Positions 52,200 to 61,664 of a stretch of 64,000 nucleotides of DNA are shown piece after piece. Every line of letters begins with the position of its first letter. The stretch's first letter is position 1. The DNA is from Actinomadura_C alba (GTDB lineage Bacteria > Actinomycetota > Actinomycetes > Streptosporangiales > Streptosporangiaceae), in assembly GCF_039530285.1 (NCBI RefSeq), contig NZ_BAAAOK010000027.1:1-64000 (forward strand), given 5' to 3'. Position numbers and translations under genes: made by a program. The notes under the pieces were generated by a model. The model did no database searches, had not been told where the DNA came from, and saw nothing but the letters and a program-made list of their open reading frames with translations.

Positions 52200-52439
52200 A
52201 TCCGCTCGACTAGCGGTCGGCCATTACCGTGGCACGACTCGGGTGTTCGGAAAGTCGTCGTGCCATAAGTTGCGGGTGTCGAGCCAAAAGCCGGCTCGGC
52301 ACCCGCATCGTTATGTCCGCGCTGAATTCCCTGAATTGAGTCGATCACCCTCGCCCGGTCACCCCATGCTGATAGTTTTTCAGCGTTTTGGTGGTGTTCC
52401 GCCATAATCTGGCGACGAACCGGGTGGGGAGAGGTTCGG

Positions 52440-54323
52440 TTGGCTCGGGTCAGCTGGCGGAATCGGGCACGTTATTGGTTCGACAACACGATGTCGAAGG
52501 GCACGCCGGCCCTGATCGGATGGCTGGCACTGGCCTCGGCGGTGCTCATCCTGGTCGTCGCCTCGCTGGTGACCGTACTGGCGCCAGGGGACGCGGACGA
52601 GAACGGCAACTGGCCGGGGGTGTTCTGGCGCAGCCTGCTGCGCACACTCGACCCGGGCACCATGGGCGGCGACACCGGGACGGCACCGTTCCTCGCGCTC
52701 ATGCTGATGGCCACGGTGGGTGGCATCTTCATCGTCAGCGCCCTCATCGGTGTGCTGACCACGGGCTTGGAAGCAAAGATCACCGAGCTGAGGAAGGGCC
52801 GCTCGATGATCGTCGAGCGCGATCACACAGTGGTGCTCGGGTGGTCGGATCAGGTGTTCACCGTCGTGGCACAGCTGGCTGAGGCGAATCAGAGCCGGCG
52901 CCGGTCGTGCGTGGCGATTCTGGCCGACCACGACAAGGTCGACATGGAAGACGCGATCAAGACGCGGATGCCCGACGTCGGCAGCACCAGGGTCGTGTGC
53001 CGCAGGGGGAATCCGCTGAAGGTCGCCGATCTCGAGCTGATCAGCCTGGGAACCGCACGCTCGATCGTCGTGGTGGCCCCGCCCGTCGAGGACCCCGACA
53101 CGCATGTCATCAAGGTGCTGCTCTCACTGGGTGCGCGCACCTGGGGGCAGCGGCGCCCGCACGTGGTGGCCCCGGTGTCGAAGACCGCGAACCTGCCCGC
53201 CGCCCGGCTGGCCGGCGGCCCCACGGCTCACGTGGTGGACGCCGACGACATCGCGATCCGGTTGATCGTGCAGTCTCACCGCCAGTCCGGGCTGTCGTCG
53301 GTCTTCACCGAGCTGCTGGACTTCGCGGGGAACGAGTTCTACCTCGTGTCGGAGCCGGCCGTGGTCGGCATGACGTACGGGGAGGCGCTCCTCACGTACG
53401 AGCTCGGCATCCCGGGAGGGCTGCGGCACGCGGACGGCAGGGTGTCGGTGAACCCGCCGCAGGACACCGTCGTAGAGCCCGGTGATCAGCTGATCGTCCT
53501 GGCGGAGGACGACCTGCTCATCCGCCTGGCCAGAGAGCGGCCACCGATCGTTCAAGAGGCGATCACCGCCGCCACACCGCGACCTCCGGCCCCCGGGCGC
53601 ACGCTCATGATGGGCTGGAACAATCGCGCACCGAAGATCATCAGCCTGCTCGACAGCTTCGTGCAGCGGGGCTCGGTACTCGACGTCGCGGCGCTCTGCG
53701 ACGACCCGCGGCCGGCGTTCGAGGAGCTACGGAACCTGACGAATCTGACGATCGGCTTCACCGCCTGCGACCCCACCGATCGCACCCGGCTGGAGGCTCT
53801 CGACGTGGGCTCGTACCAGAACGTCATCGCGCTCTCCGACGACTCCTTCGACCCGCAGCACGCCGACGCCCGTACCCTCGTCACCCTGCTCCACCTGCGC
53901 GACCTGGAGGAGCGCCTCGGGGACCCCTACTCGATCGTCAGCGAGATCAACGATGACGCCAACCGAGAGGTCGCCCAGGTCACGAAGGTCGACGACTTCG
54001 TGGTCAGCGCCAAACTGATCAGCCTGCTGCTGACCCAGCTCAGCGAGAGCCGGTACCTCTACGACGTCTTCGTCGACCTGCTCGACCCCTCGGGGTCGGA
54101 GCTCTATCTCAAGCCCGCCGGCGACTACCTGCGGCCGGGCACGCCCGCCAACTTCGCCACAGTGATCGAGAGCGCCAGAAGGCGCGGTGAGACTGCGTTG
54201 GGCTACCGGCGGGGCGCGTCGTTCCGCGAGCCCCCGTCGTACGGAATGGTGCTCAACCCGGACAAGGGGGCGGCGCTCACGCTGTCCGCAGAGGATCAGG
54301 TGATCGTGCTCGCCGAGGACTGA
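52440..54323 (+). CDS. CASTOR/POLLUX-type ion channel with RCK-like domains
   Basis: 627 residues from TTG 52440, with GGAGAGG upstream. Two membrane helices lie near 25-50 (PALIGWLALASAVLILVVAS) and 82-106 (ALMLMATVGGIFIVSALIGV), with a pore-like loop between. Two Rossmann RCK-like cytoplasmic halves follow, starting DHTVVLGWSDQVFTVVAQL and GRTLMMGWNNRAPKIISLLD. This is the layout of plant CASTOR/POLLUX/DMI1-type channels and their bacterial relatives. It probably gates K+ or Ca2+ by ligand binding; the physiological role in bacteria is not known. Confidence 0.88.
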   Translation: MARVSWRNRARYWFDNTMSKGTPALIGWLALASAVLILVVASLVTVLAPGDADENGNWPGVFWRSLLRTLDPGTMGGDTGTAPFLALMLMATVGGIFIVSALIGVLTTGLEAKITELRKGRSMIVERDHTVVLGWSDQVFTVVAQLAEANQSRRRSCVAILADHDKVDMEDAIKTRMPDVGSTRVVCRRGNPLKVADLELISLGTARSIVVVAPPVEDPDTHVIKVLLSLGARTWGQRRPHVVAPVSKTANLPAARLAGGPTAHVVDADDIAIRLIVQSHRQSGLSSVFTELLDFAGNEFYLVSEPAVVGMTYGEALLTYELGIPGGLRHADGRVSVNPPQDTVVEPGDQLIVLAEDDLLIRLARERPPIVQEAITAATPRPPAPGRTLMMGWNNRAPKIISLLDSFVQRGSVLDVAALCDDPRPAFEELRNLTNLTIGFTACDPTDRTRLEALDVGSYQNVIALSDDSFDPQHADARTLVTLLHLRDLEERLGDPYSIVSEINDDANREVAQVTKVDDFVVSAKLISLLLTQLSESRYLYDVFVDLLDPSGSELYLKPAGDYLRPGTPANFATVIESARRRGETALGYRRGASFREPPSYGMVLNPDKGAALTLSAEDQVIVLAED

Positions 54324-54425
54324 GTCAACGGGGTTCGGAGAACCGGCCGAGGAACTCGGCGTTGCCGAACATCCGCGCGGCGGCGGGTGCCCGGTGCCCG
54401 CCGTCCGGTGTACGGGTGTTCGCGA

Positions 54426-54797
54426 TCAGTCGTCGTGGACGAGGAGGCTCAACAGCCAGCTCACGACGCCGACGACGATGGCACCCCAGAAGGCCGCCCA
54501 GAAACCGGTCACCTCGAACGGCAGCTCCAGCTGCTTGGCGACCCAACTGGTCAGCCAGAGCAGCAGGCCGTTCACCACGAGGGCGATCAGACCCAGCGTG
54601 AGGATGTAGAAGACGCAGCCGACCTTCTTGACGATCGGCTTGAGGAACGCGTTGACGAGACCGAAGATGACGGCGACCACGAGCAGCGTGCCGATGCGCT
54701 TGCTCGTCGTATCGGTGGTGATGTTGATGCCGGCCACCACTGCGGTCGCCACCCAGAGAGCGATCGCGGTGACGATCACGCGTATCAATGTCTTCAC
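54426..54797 (-). CDS. Holin-family (phage_holin_4_2-like) membrane protein
   Basis: 123 residues with four predicted membrane helices (IRVIVTAIALWVATAVVAGI; IGTLLVVAVIFGLVNAFLKP; ILTLGLIALVVNGLLLWLTS; FWAAFWGAIVVGVVSWLLSL). It follows the phage_holin_4_2 pattern with NAFLKPIVK. Chromosomal members are not phage proteins; their function is unclear, often membrane-associated. Confidence 0.85.
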   Translation of the reverse strand: MKTLIRVIVTAIALWVATAVVAGINITTDTTSKRIGTLLVVAVIFGLVNAFLKPIVKKVGCVFYILTLGLIALVVNGLLLWLTSWVAKQLELPFEVTGFWAAFWGAIVVGVVSWLLSLLVHDD

Positions 54798-54905
54798 AGG
54801 ACGATCCTCACACGACGCCGATCAGTCGGAACACACCAGGTGGTCACGGGCGGAGGTCCCGGCCGGACCGGCGACGCCGGCCGGGTCTCCCCGCAGTGGA
54901 TACGG

Positions 54906-54961
54906 CGAATAAGTGCATGATCACGACGGAGAGATCCCGGCCGTGATCATGCACTTATTCG
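54906..54961. terminator. Long perfect inverted repeat (20-bp arms) after the flotillin gene
   Basis: CGAATAAGTGCATGATCACG (54906-54925) and its exact complement (54942-54961) enclose 16 bp. It ends 29 bp past the flotillin stop and is the likely terminator. A T-rich end is missing, and the GTGCATGATCACG core may be a dispersed repeat element. Confidence 0.75.
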
Positions 54962-54990
54962 TGCACCGGCCACAAGGGAAGCTCGTGTCG

Positions 54991-56382
54991 TTATTCCTTG
55001 GTGGAGTCCGGTCCCGATTCCGGCACCGGGGTCTGTACGGGCACGACGACCGCGTTGGCCTTGCCGTTCTCCGTGGACGGGTTCGGGGACATGGTCGACA
55101 GCAGGTGGCGCGCGACGCCGAGACCGGTGCCGCCCAGGGTGAGCGCCTTGGCCAGCATGTCCTCGATGCCCTCCGCACCGTTCAGCACGACCATGTGGTC
55201 GACGTTGCCGAACGCCTTGGAGCCGGCTTCGACGATCTCGGCCCAGTTCTCCGCGAGCTGCTGTGCGATCACGGCCTCCTGGTTCTGGGCCAGTGCCTCC
55301 GCGCGTGCCTTGATCGCGTCGGCCTCGGCCAGACCCTTCGCCTTGATCGCCTCGGCCTCGGCGAGCCCCTTCGCACGCGCCGCCGACGCCTGCGCCTCAC
55401 CGCTCACCCGGATCGCCTCGGCCTCGGCCTGTGCGCGCTTGATCTGAGCTTCGCGCGCGGCCTCGGCGAGCGTGACGGTTTCGTACGCCTTGGCGTCGGC
55501 CGGCTTGCGGATCGAGGCGAGCAGCTGCTTCTCCGCCCGCTCCGCCTCGAGCTCGGCCGCCCGGGTCTCCTGGATCACGACGTTCTGGCGGGCCTCGGCC
55601 TGGGCGAGCGGACCCGCCTGCTCCTGCCTGGAGGTGGCCGCGTCGACCTCGGCCTGGGCCGCCCTCTGCTTGATCGCGCTGTCCCGGATCGCGGCGGCGT
55701 TCAGGGCGGCGGCCTCCTGCTCGCGCTGGGTCGCCTCCTGGTTGCGCTCCGCCTCGGCGATACGGGCGCTGGACGCTATCTTCGCGGCGTGCGGGCGCCC
55801 CAGGTTGGTGATGTAGCCGGTCGAGTCGTCGATCTCCTGGATCTGCAGTGAGTCGACGATCAGTCCGAGCTTGCTCATTTCGTCGGCGGCCGATCCGCGC
55901 GCCTCGCTGGTGAGGCGCTCGCGGTTCAGGATGAGGTCCTCGACGGTCAGGTTGCCGATGATCGACCGGAGATGACCGGTGAACAGCTCGTGGATGGCCC
56001 CGTCCATCGACTTCTGCTGCTCCAGGAACCGCCGTGCCGCGTTGGCGATGGAGACGGTGTCGTCGCCGACCTTGTAGATCACCACACCGCGCACGTGTAC
56101 GGGGATGCCCTGCTGAGTGACGCAGGAGACCTCGAGATTTGCGGCGCGGCTGTCCAGGCGGAGCCTGCGCGAGCTCTGAAAGCCCGGGAGCACCAAGGTG
56201 CCCTTACCGCTGACGATCTTGAAGCCGAGGCTGTCGGCGGTCTCGATGTTCTTGGAGCGAGCGCCCAGCCCCGAGATGATCAGAGCCTCGTTCGGCTCGG
56301 CCACCCGCCAGACCAGCTTGAAGATGATGATGAGCGCGATGAGCCCAACGGCACAGATCGCTGCGATCACGACAACCGGCAT
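54991..56382 (-). CDS. Flotillin-like SPFH protein
   Basis: 463 residues from ATG 56382. One N-terminal membrane helix (VVVIAAICAVGLIALIIIF) is followed by the SPFH domain (about 27-200; NEALIISGLGARSKN, SCVTQQGIPVHVRGVVIYKV) and a long alanine/glutamate-rich coiled coil (about 200-390), typical of flotillins. It organises membrane microdomains. The NfeD-like gene lies directly upstream on the same strand, the standard partner order. Confidence 0.9.
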   Translation of the reverse strand: MPVVVIAAICAVGLIALIIIFKLVWRVAEPNEALIISGLGARSKNIETADSLGFKIVSGKGTLVLPGFQSSRRLRLDSRAANLEVSCVTQQGIPVHVRGVVIYKVGDDTVSIANAARRFLEQQKSMDGAIHELFTGHLRSIIGNLTVEDLILNRERLTSEARGSAADEMSKLGLIVDSLQIQEIDDSTGYITNLGRPHAAKIASSARIAEAERNQEATQREQEAAALNAAAIRDSAIKQRAAQAEVDAATSRQEQAGPLAQAEARQNVVIQETRAAELEAERAEKQLLASIRKPADAKAYETVTLAEAAREAQIKRAQAEAEAIRVSGEAQASAARAKGLAEAEAIKAKGLAEADAIKARAEALAQNQEAVIAQQLAENWAEIVEAGSKAFGNVDHMVVLNGAEGIEDMLAKALTLGGTGLGVARHLLSTMSPNPSTENGKANAVVVPVQTPVPESGPDSTKE

Positions 56383-56417
56383 CGCTCCTCCTGTATGGGG
56401 TTATGTTCCGCACGTCG

Positions 56418-56618
56418 TCAAATAGACGTTGGAGCGACGTAAACGGTTCGCGGTGGGTGATATTCGATGACCACGATGATCGAGCCCACGATGATCTCGT
56501 CTCGCGGATCGACCGAATGGGCGTAGAACGCCTCGACGCCGCCCCGGATCGGGATCATTACCTCACCGACCAGGCCGGGACCGATCTTTCCGGTCACCCT
56601 GCCCTGTTTCCCGACCAC
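56418..56618 (-). CDS. NfeD-like OB-fold domain protein (flotillin partner)
   Basis: 66 residues from GTG 56618, with GGGAG 5 nt upstream; GTG 56645 is an alternative. The sequence VVGKQGRVTGKIGPGLVGEV, then IPIRGGVEAFYAHSV, is the soluble C-terminal OB-fold of NfeD proteins. The usual membrane part is missing, so this is the short soluble form. It stands 35 bp before the flotillin gene and is cotranscribed. Confidence 0.75.
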   Translation of the reverse strand: MVGKQGRVTGKIGPGLVGEVMIPIRGGVEAFYAHSVDPRDEIIVGSIIVVIEYHPPRTVYVAPTSI

Positions 56619-56780
56619 AGCGTCTCCCGCATTCTGTTTTCGCACCGCCCACGGCCGCCCTCGACGCGATGCTCATCTCATCGCCCTCGGTCGCTCGCCC
56701 ACGCGCCCCGGCCCGGCCCCGCCGCCTTACCTGCGTATTGGGCACGCTATCTGTAACAGAACATTCCGCGCGACCGTGAG

Positions 56781-57593
56781 CTACGGGAGAATGCGTTCAG
56801 CCTGCAGGTGGGCCTGGCGGGCGATCTGTTCGGCCTCGGCGCGGGTGACGTTCGGTCCGTACAAGGTGATGGTGGCGAGGTACCCGCGGGCCTTCAGCAC
56901 GACGTACCACGTCTTGACGTGGGAGGTTCCGCTGGTGGTGGCCACGCCGACGGTCCGCGAGCCTTCCCCGAGCCGGCCCCGGGCCTCCACCACCCGGTGC
57001 GTCGACCACTGGTCGCCGACGTGGGCCCGGAAGTTGCGGCAGGACGGCGGCACCCTGATCCGCACCTGGCGATCCGCCGTCTCGGCCGAGACGCGGATCA
57101 GCGTCTCGGTGACATTCTGACCGTTGTTCTTGGCGAACGTGGTGATCGCCGCCGGGGTGGCCTGCTGGGTCGTGTCGAAGTTCTGGGTCGTGTTCGCGCA
57201 CTGGGGCTTGTCCAGCCGCACCTGGCCCTGCAACCGGTTGAAGTTCTGGATCGCATCGAGCGCGCCGTACTCGCCGGAGTCGGGTTCGCCCGCGCGTTGA
57301 TAGCCGGGCAGTTCGGTGAGAAGCGCCTGCTGGAGCTGGTCGGAGGTGTAGCCGGTGCCCGGTGGAGGGTGGGCCGCGGTCTCTCCGGAGGGCGGGGTGT
57401 CCCCGCCACCGCATGCCGCCGCGCCCACGCTCACGGCCAGGACGGCGGCCACGACCCCGAGGCGACCCGGCCGGAAACGAACCGGCCGATGGCGGTCAGG
57501 CTGAGGACGAGCCTGCTGGGAGCGGCCAGGCTGGGTGAGATCAGGCTGGGTGAGATCAGGCTGGGTGAGATCCGGCTGGAGGGGACACCGCAT
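56781..57593 (-). CDS. Lipoprotein-like secreted protein of unknown function
   Basis: 270 residues from ATG 57593; no later start suits. An N-terminal Pro/Gln/Asp-rich stretch with QPDLT repeated three times (15-bp DNA repeat at about 57527-57571) precedes a hydrophobic signal (VVAAVLAVSVGAAACGGG). AAAC at about 61 could be a lipobox. The mature part has a periplasmic-like alpha/beta composition. The extra N-terminal segment before a signal peptide is odd; translation may start at a rare codon after the repeat. Confidence 0.65.
   Translation of the reverse strand: MRCPLQPDLTQPDLTQPDLTQPGRSQQARPQPDRHRPVRFRPGRLGVVAAVLAVSVGAAACGGGDTPPSGETAAHPPPGTGYTSDQLQQALLTELPGYQRAGEPDSGEYGALDAIQNFNRLQGQVRLDKPQCANTTQNFDTTQQATPAAITTFAKNNGQNVTETLIRVSAETADRQVRIRVPPSCRNFRAHVGDQWSTHRVVEARGRLGEGSRTVGVATTSGTSHVKTWYVVLKARGYLATITLYGPNVTRAEAEQIARQAHLQAERILP
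57527..57571. repeat. 15-bp tandem repeat x3
   Basis: AGGCTGGGTGAGATC occurs about three times in tandem, at the start of the lipoprotein gene on the minus strand. A diverged copy follows near 57572. Confidence 0.85.
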
Positions 57594-57669
57594 GGCGCGA
57601 CCCTACGTGGATCCATGATCACCCCACCGATGCGACACGCACCCGCCCGAAGCCCATGGCCCGGAGCCG

Positions 57670-58338
57670 TCAGCGGCCTGCCGCACGCTCGTTGTAGACG
57701 CCGGCGTACTCCTGGCCGGAGAGCTTCTGGATCATGGTGACGATCTCGTCGGTGATCTCGCGTCGGGCCTTCGCCGGCGACACGTCCTGATACTGGGAGA
57801 AGTCCATGACGGGCCCGATCCGCACGGTCGCGCGGACGCCGATCCGCGGCCACTTGGCGCCGACCGGCTGGATCCGCTCAGTGCCCTCGAGGCCGATCGG
57901 CAGAACACGGGCGCCGGACGCCAGCGCCAGCCAGCCCACGCCGGTGCGACCCCGATAGAGGCGGCCGTCCTCGGAGCGGGTGCCCTCGGGGTAGATCGCG
58001 AAGGCGCCGCCGGCTTCGAGGATCTCGACCGCCTGCTCGAGCGCGCCCAAGGCGGCCCGCTGCGCCCCGCGCTTGACCGCGACATGGCCGAGGGAGCTGA
58101 GGAACCAGCGTACGAACCGGCCCTTGATCCCCTTGCCCTCGAAGTAGGACGCCTTGGCGATGAAGGTCACCGGCCGCGGGATGGCCAGCGGAATGATGAA
58201 GCTGTCGATGAACGACAGGTGGTTGCTGGCGACGATCAGCGACCCGTGGGCCGGGACGTTCTCGGCTCCCTCCACACGGGATCGGAACAGCAGCCGCAGG
58301 ATGGGGCCCACCACTCGGCGCAGGAACGTCTCGAACAC
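57670..58338 (-). CDS. plsC: 1-acyl-glycerol-3-phosphate acyltransferase (PlsC family)
   Basis: 222 residues from GTG 58338 with GGAGG upstream. The acyltransferase motif I is NHLSFID (H-x4-D), motif III is AIYPEGTRSEDG, with VAVKRG and PIGLEGTERI elements of the family. It transfers an acyl group to lysophosphatidate, or a related lysolipid, at the membrane face. Tail region not annotated. Confidence 0.9.
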   Translation of the reverse strand: MFETFLRRVVGPILRLLFRSRVEGAENVPAHGSLIVASNHLSFIDSFIIPLAIPRPVTFIAKASYFEGKGIKGRFVRWFLSSLGHVAVKRGAQRAALGALEQAVEILEAGGAFAIYPEGTRSEDGRLYRGRTGVGWLALASGARVLPIGLEGTERIQPVGAKWPRIGVRATVRIGPVMDFSQYQDVSPAKARREITDEIVTMIQKLSGQEYAGVYNERAAGR

Positions 58339-58536
58339 ACAGCCTCCAGGATCCGCATGGTCACCCTAAGGGCGACTCACGAGTAGGTGATAAGCCTGGC
58401 GGCTACTTCCGGAGCGTGACGGCACAGGGTGTGTTTTTGGTCAAAATCGGACTATCATCATCAAACGGTGGCAAAACACCGGCTACGGAGGATCTGCCCC
58501 ACGGACGGCCCCGCCGCACGCGAGCGAGGAGGAACG

Positions 58537-60171
58537 ATGGCCCTGACCGATCGGCTGCCCACCCTGCCGTTCCGGCTCCCACGAGCCCGGGGTCTGATCT
58601 CCGTGGAACGTGACATCCCCGTGCCGATGGCCGACGGGGTCACGCTGCTCGTCGACCGCTACACGCCCGCCGGCGGCGAGCGCGCACCGGCGGTCCTCGT
58701 CCGTACCCCCTACGGGCGGCGCGGGGTCGCCGGACTGATCAACGGGATTCCCTTCGCCTACTGCGGTTACCAGGTCGTGGTGCAGAGCGCCCGCGGCACC
58801 TTCGGCTCCGGCGGGGAGTTCGATCCGCTGGCGGAGTACGACGACGGCCTGGCCACCGTCGACTGGCTCAAGCGGCAGCCGTGGTTCAGCGGCTCCTTCG
58901 CGACGTACGGCGCCAGTTACCTCGGCTACTCCGCGTGGGCGATGGCGGCCGCGGCCGGTCCCGAGCTCAAGGCGATGGCCACGTCGGTGTCGGCCTCCCA
59001 GTTCCGCGAGGCGGCGTACATCGGCGGGGCCTTCGCCCTCGAGTCGACCCTCAGCTGGATCGACATCACGGCCCGCTCCGAGCAGCCGTTCGGCCTGCTC
59101 TCGGCCGGGCTGATGTCACGCCGCCGGGCCGGCCGCGCGGCCCGGTCGGGCCGGCCGCTCGCCGAGCTCGACGCGCTGACCACCGGCACCGAGGTCCCCT
59201 TCTTCCAGAACCTGCTGACCAGCCACGAGCCGGACGCGTCCTTCTGGGACAAGCGGGACTTCAGTCATACGGTGCGCGACGTCACCGCCCCCGCCAGCAT
59301 GGTGGGCGGCTGGTACGACACCTTCCTGCCCTGGCAGCTCAAGGACTACGAGGCACTGCGCAAGGCCGGCCGCCGGCCGTACCTCACCATCGGCCCGTGG
59401 TGGCACTCCGACGCGCGCCACGTCATGGTCTCGATCCGGGAGTCCATCGGCTTCTTCCAGGCCCACCTGCGCGGTGACTTCTCCAGGATCCGGGCGAACC
59501 CGGTACGCGTGTTCGTCACCGGCGCCGGAGAGTGGCGCGAGTATCAGGACTGGCCGGTGCCCGCCATGCGCCCGCAGCGCTGGTTCCTGCAGCCCGGCCA
59601 CGGGCTCGGCGAGAGCGGCCCGGTCGAGTCGACGCCGGACACCTACCGGTACGACCCGGCGAACGCCACGCCCTCGCTCAGCGGGCCCACCCTCATGGGC
59701 AGCGCCAAGCCGGCCGACCACCGCTCGCTGGAACGCCGCCCGGACGTGCTGGTCTACTCCAGCCCGGTGCTGCGCTCGGATCTGGAGATCATCGGGCCGG
59801 TGACCGCGGATCTGTTCGTACGGTCCGACCGTGAGCACACCGACTTCGTGGTCCGGCTCTGCGACGTCTCCCCGGACGGCGCCTCGCACAACGTCTGCGA
59901 GGGCGGCCTGCGGCTGCGGCCCGCCGAGCCCGCGGCCGACCGCGACGGCGTACGCAGGATCCACGTGGATCTCTGGCCGGCCGGGCATCGCTTCAAGCGC
60001 GGCCACCGGGTCCGGGTCCACGTGGCCAGCGGCGCCTATCCCAAGGTGGCGAGCAACCCGGGTACGGGGGAGCCGCTGGGCACGGCGGCCGTCATGGTGA
60101 CCGCGGACCAGGAGGTCTTCCACGACCCCGACCGCCCCTCATCGATCACGCTCCCCGTGGTTCCCGCCTGA
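58537..60171 (+). CDS. CocE/NonD-family hydrolase
   Basis: 544 residues from ATG 58537, with GAGGAGG upstream. The alpha/beta hydrolase domain has VQSARGTFGSGGEFDPLAEY, the nucleophile motif GASYLGYSAW (Ser), and a late galactose-binding-like beta domain (VRLCDVSPDGASHNVCEGGL). The family includes cocaine esterase and X-Pro dipeptidyl-peptidases; the natural substrate here is unknown. The stop at 60171 overlaps the convergent pxpC end by 33 bp. Confidence 0.9.
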   Translation: MALTDRLPTLPFRLPRARGLISVERDIPVPMADGVTLLVDRYTPAGGERAPAVLVRTPYGRRGVAGLINGIPFAYCGYQVVVQSARGTFGSGGEFDPLAEYDDGLATVDWLKRQPWFSGSFATYGASYLGYSAWAMAAAAGPELKAMATSVSASQFREAAYIGGAFALESTLSWIDITARSEQPFGLLSAGLMSRRRAGRAARSGRPLAELDALTTGTEVPFFQNLLTSHEPDASFWDKRDFSHTVRDVTAPASMVGGWYDTFLPWQLKDYEALRKAGRRPYLTIGPWWHSDARHVMVSIRESIGFFQAHLRGDFSRIRANPVRVFVTGAGEWREYQDWPVPAMRPQRWFLQPGHGLGESGPVESTPDTYRYDPANATPSLSGPTLMGSAKPADHRSLERRPDVLVYSSPVLRSDLEIIGPVTADLFVRSDREHTDFVVRLCDVSPDGASHNVCEGGLRLRPAEPAADRDGVRRIHVDLWPAGHRFKRGHRVRVHVASGAYPKVASNPGTGEPLGTAAVMVTADQEVFHDPDRPSSITLPVVPA

Positions 60172-61050
60172 CCCGTCCCTCGCCGCGTCGTGGTCCGGCG
60201 GGTGGATCGGGATGAAGCGGACCCGGGCGCCGGGGCGGGCCTGCGCCGCGGCGGCGAGGTCGGCGACGGGCACGACGCCGATGACGGGATACCCGCCGGT
60301 GGTCGGATGGTCGGCCAGGAACACCAGCGGGCACCCGTTCGGCGGCACCTGTACACCGCCGAGCACCATGCCCTCGCTCGGCAGTTCCCGGTGGACGGCG
60401 CGCTCCAGGGCGGTGCCCTCGGTGCGCAGCGCGATCCGGTTGCTGGCGGCGGCCACCTGGAAGCGGGCCGTGGCCAGGACCTCCAGCGCGGTGTCGGTGA
60501 ACCAGTCGTGGCGCGGGCCGAGGACCAGCCGCAGCACGAGGTCGCGGGCGGGCGCCGACACCGGGACGACGTCGACCGCCGCGGGCGGGCCCGCGGCACC
60601 GCCGAGCGGGAGCCGGTCGCCGTCGGAGAGACGAGGCGGGCCCAGGCCGGAGAGCAGGTCGGTGGAGCGGCTGCCGAGCACGGGCGGGGCGTCCACCCCG
60701 CCGGAGAAGGCGACGTAGCTGCGCAGCCCGTGGGCGGCGGTTCCCACGTCGAGCACCGCGCCCGCGGGCACGTGGACCGGGGCGCCCCAGGCGACCGGGC
60801 GGTCGCCGACCCGTACCGGTGCGGTGGCCCCGGTCACGGCGACGGTCGCGGGCGCGTCCAGCCGCACCGCCGTACCGGTGAGCGTCGTCTCCAGGGTGGC
60901 CGCCGACTCGGGGTTGCCGACGAGCCGGTTGGCGAGCCGGTGCGCCGGCTCGTCGAGCGCGCCCGAGCGCGGCACGCCGAGGTGGGCGACCCCATGCCGG
61001 CCGAGGTCCTGGACGGTGGTCAGCGCACCCGCCCGGACGACCTCGATCAT
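60139..61050 (-). CDS. pxpC: 5-oxoprolinase subunit C (biotin-dependent carboxylase-like)
   Basis: 303 residues from ATG 61050, which overlaps the pxpB stop by 4 bp. It starts MIEVVRAGALTTVQDLGRHG, the PxpC/KipA pattern, with GVPRSGALDEPAHRLANRLV, SNRIALRTEGTALER and VFLADHPTTGGYPVIGVV. PxpA, B and C together hydrolyse 5-oxoproline with ATP to glutamate. The last 11 codons overlap the end of the CocE gene on the other strand. Confidence 0.92.
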   Translation of the reverse strand: MIEVVRAGALTTVQDLGRHGVAHLGVPRSGALDEPAHRLANRLVGNPESAATLETTLTGTAVRLDAPATVAVTGATAPVRVGDRPVAWGAPVHVPAGAVLDVGTAAHGLRSYVAFSGGVDAPPVLGSRSTDLLSGLGPPRLSDGDRLPLGGAAGPPAAVDVVPVSAPARDLVLRLVLGPRHDWFTDTALEVLATARFQVAAASNRIALRTEGTALERAVHRELPSEGMVLGGVQVPPNGCPLVFLADHPTTGGYPVIGVVPVADLAAAAQARPGARVRFIPIHPPDHDAARDGSGGNHGERDR

Positions 61051-61664
61051 TGGTCCACCGGCACGAAGCGCACCCGCGTGCCGGGCGTGAACAGCGCGGC
61101 CGGCTCGCGCTCCGGATCCCACAGCACCAGATCGGTACGGCCGATGAGCCGCCAGCCGCCCGGGGACGAGCGCGGGTAGACGCCGGTGTACCGCCCGGCC
61201 AGCCCGACCGACCCGGCGGGGACGGCGGAACGCGGCGTGGCGAGGCGCGGCATGGCATAGCGCTCGTCGAGCCCGGTCAGGTAACCGAAGCCGGGGGCGA
61301 ATCCGCAGAAGGCCACCCGGAACTCCACGGAGGCGTGGATCCGGGCCACCTCGTCGACCGGCACCTCCCAGTGCGCCGCGACGTCCGCGAGATCGGCGCC
61401 GTCATACCGGGTGGGCACCTCGATGAGGTCGCCGGCGTCGGCCGGCTGCTCGGGGACGTCCCAGCTCGGCAGCTCACGCGCGAGATCGCCCGGGTCGTCC
61501 AGCCCGTCCAGCAGTACGGTGCGGGCGGCCGGGACGACCTCGCCGACGGGCGGCAGCGAGCCGGCGGCGCGGCGGCGGGTGATCTCGGCGTGCAGGGCCT
61601 GCACCTCGCCGTCGGAGTCGAGCTCGACCAGCAGCGCGTTCGTGCCCACTCGCAGTACTTTCAC
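61047..61664 (-). CDS. pxpB: 5-oxoprolinase subunit B (KipI-like)
   Basis: 205 residues from GTG 61664, overlapping the pxpA stop by 4 bp. It has the allophanate hydrolase subunit 1-like pattern: VEFRVAFCGFAPGFGYLTGL, LATPRSAVPAGSVGLAGRYT and GVYPRSSPGGWRLIGRTD. It forms a complex with PxpC in the 5-oxoprolinase. No anomalies seen. Confidence 0.93.
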   Translation of the reverse strand: MKVLRVGTNALLVELDSDGEVQALHAEITRRRAAGSLPPVGEVVPAARTVLLDGLDDPGDLARELPSWDVPEQPADAGDLIEVPTRYDGADLADVAAHWEVPVDEVARIHASVEFRVAFCGFAPGFGYLTGLDERYAMPRLATPRSAVPAGSVGLAGRYTGVYPRSSPGGWRLIGRTDLVLWDPEREPAALFTPGTRVRFVPVDQ

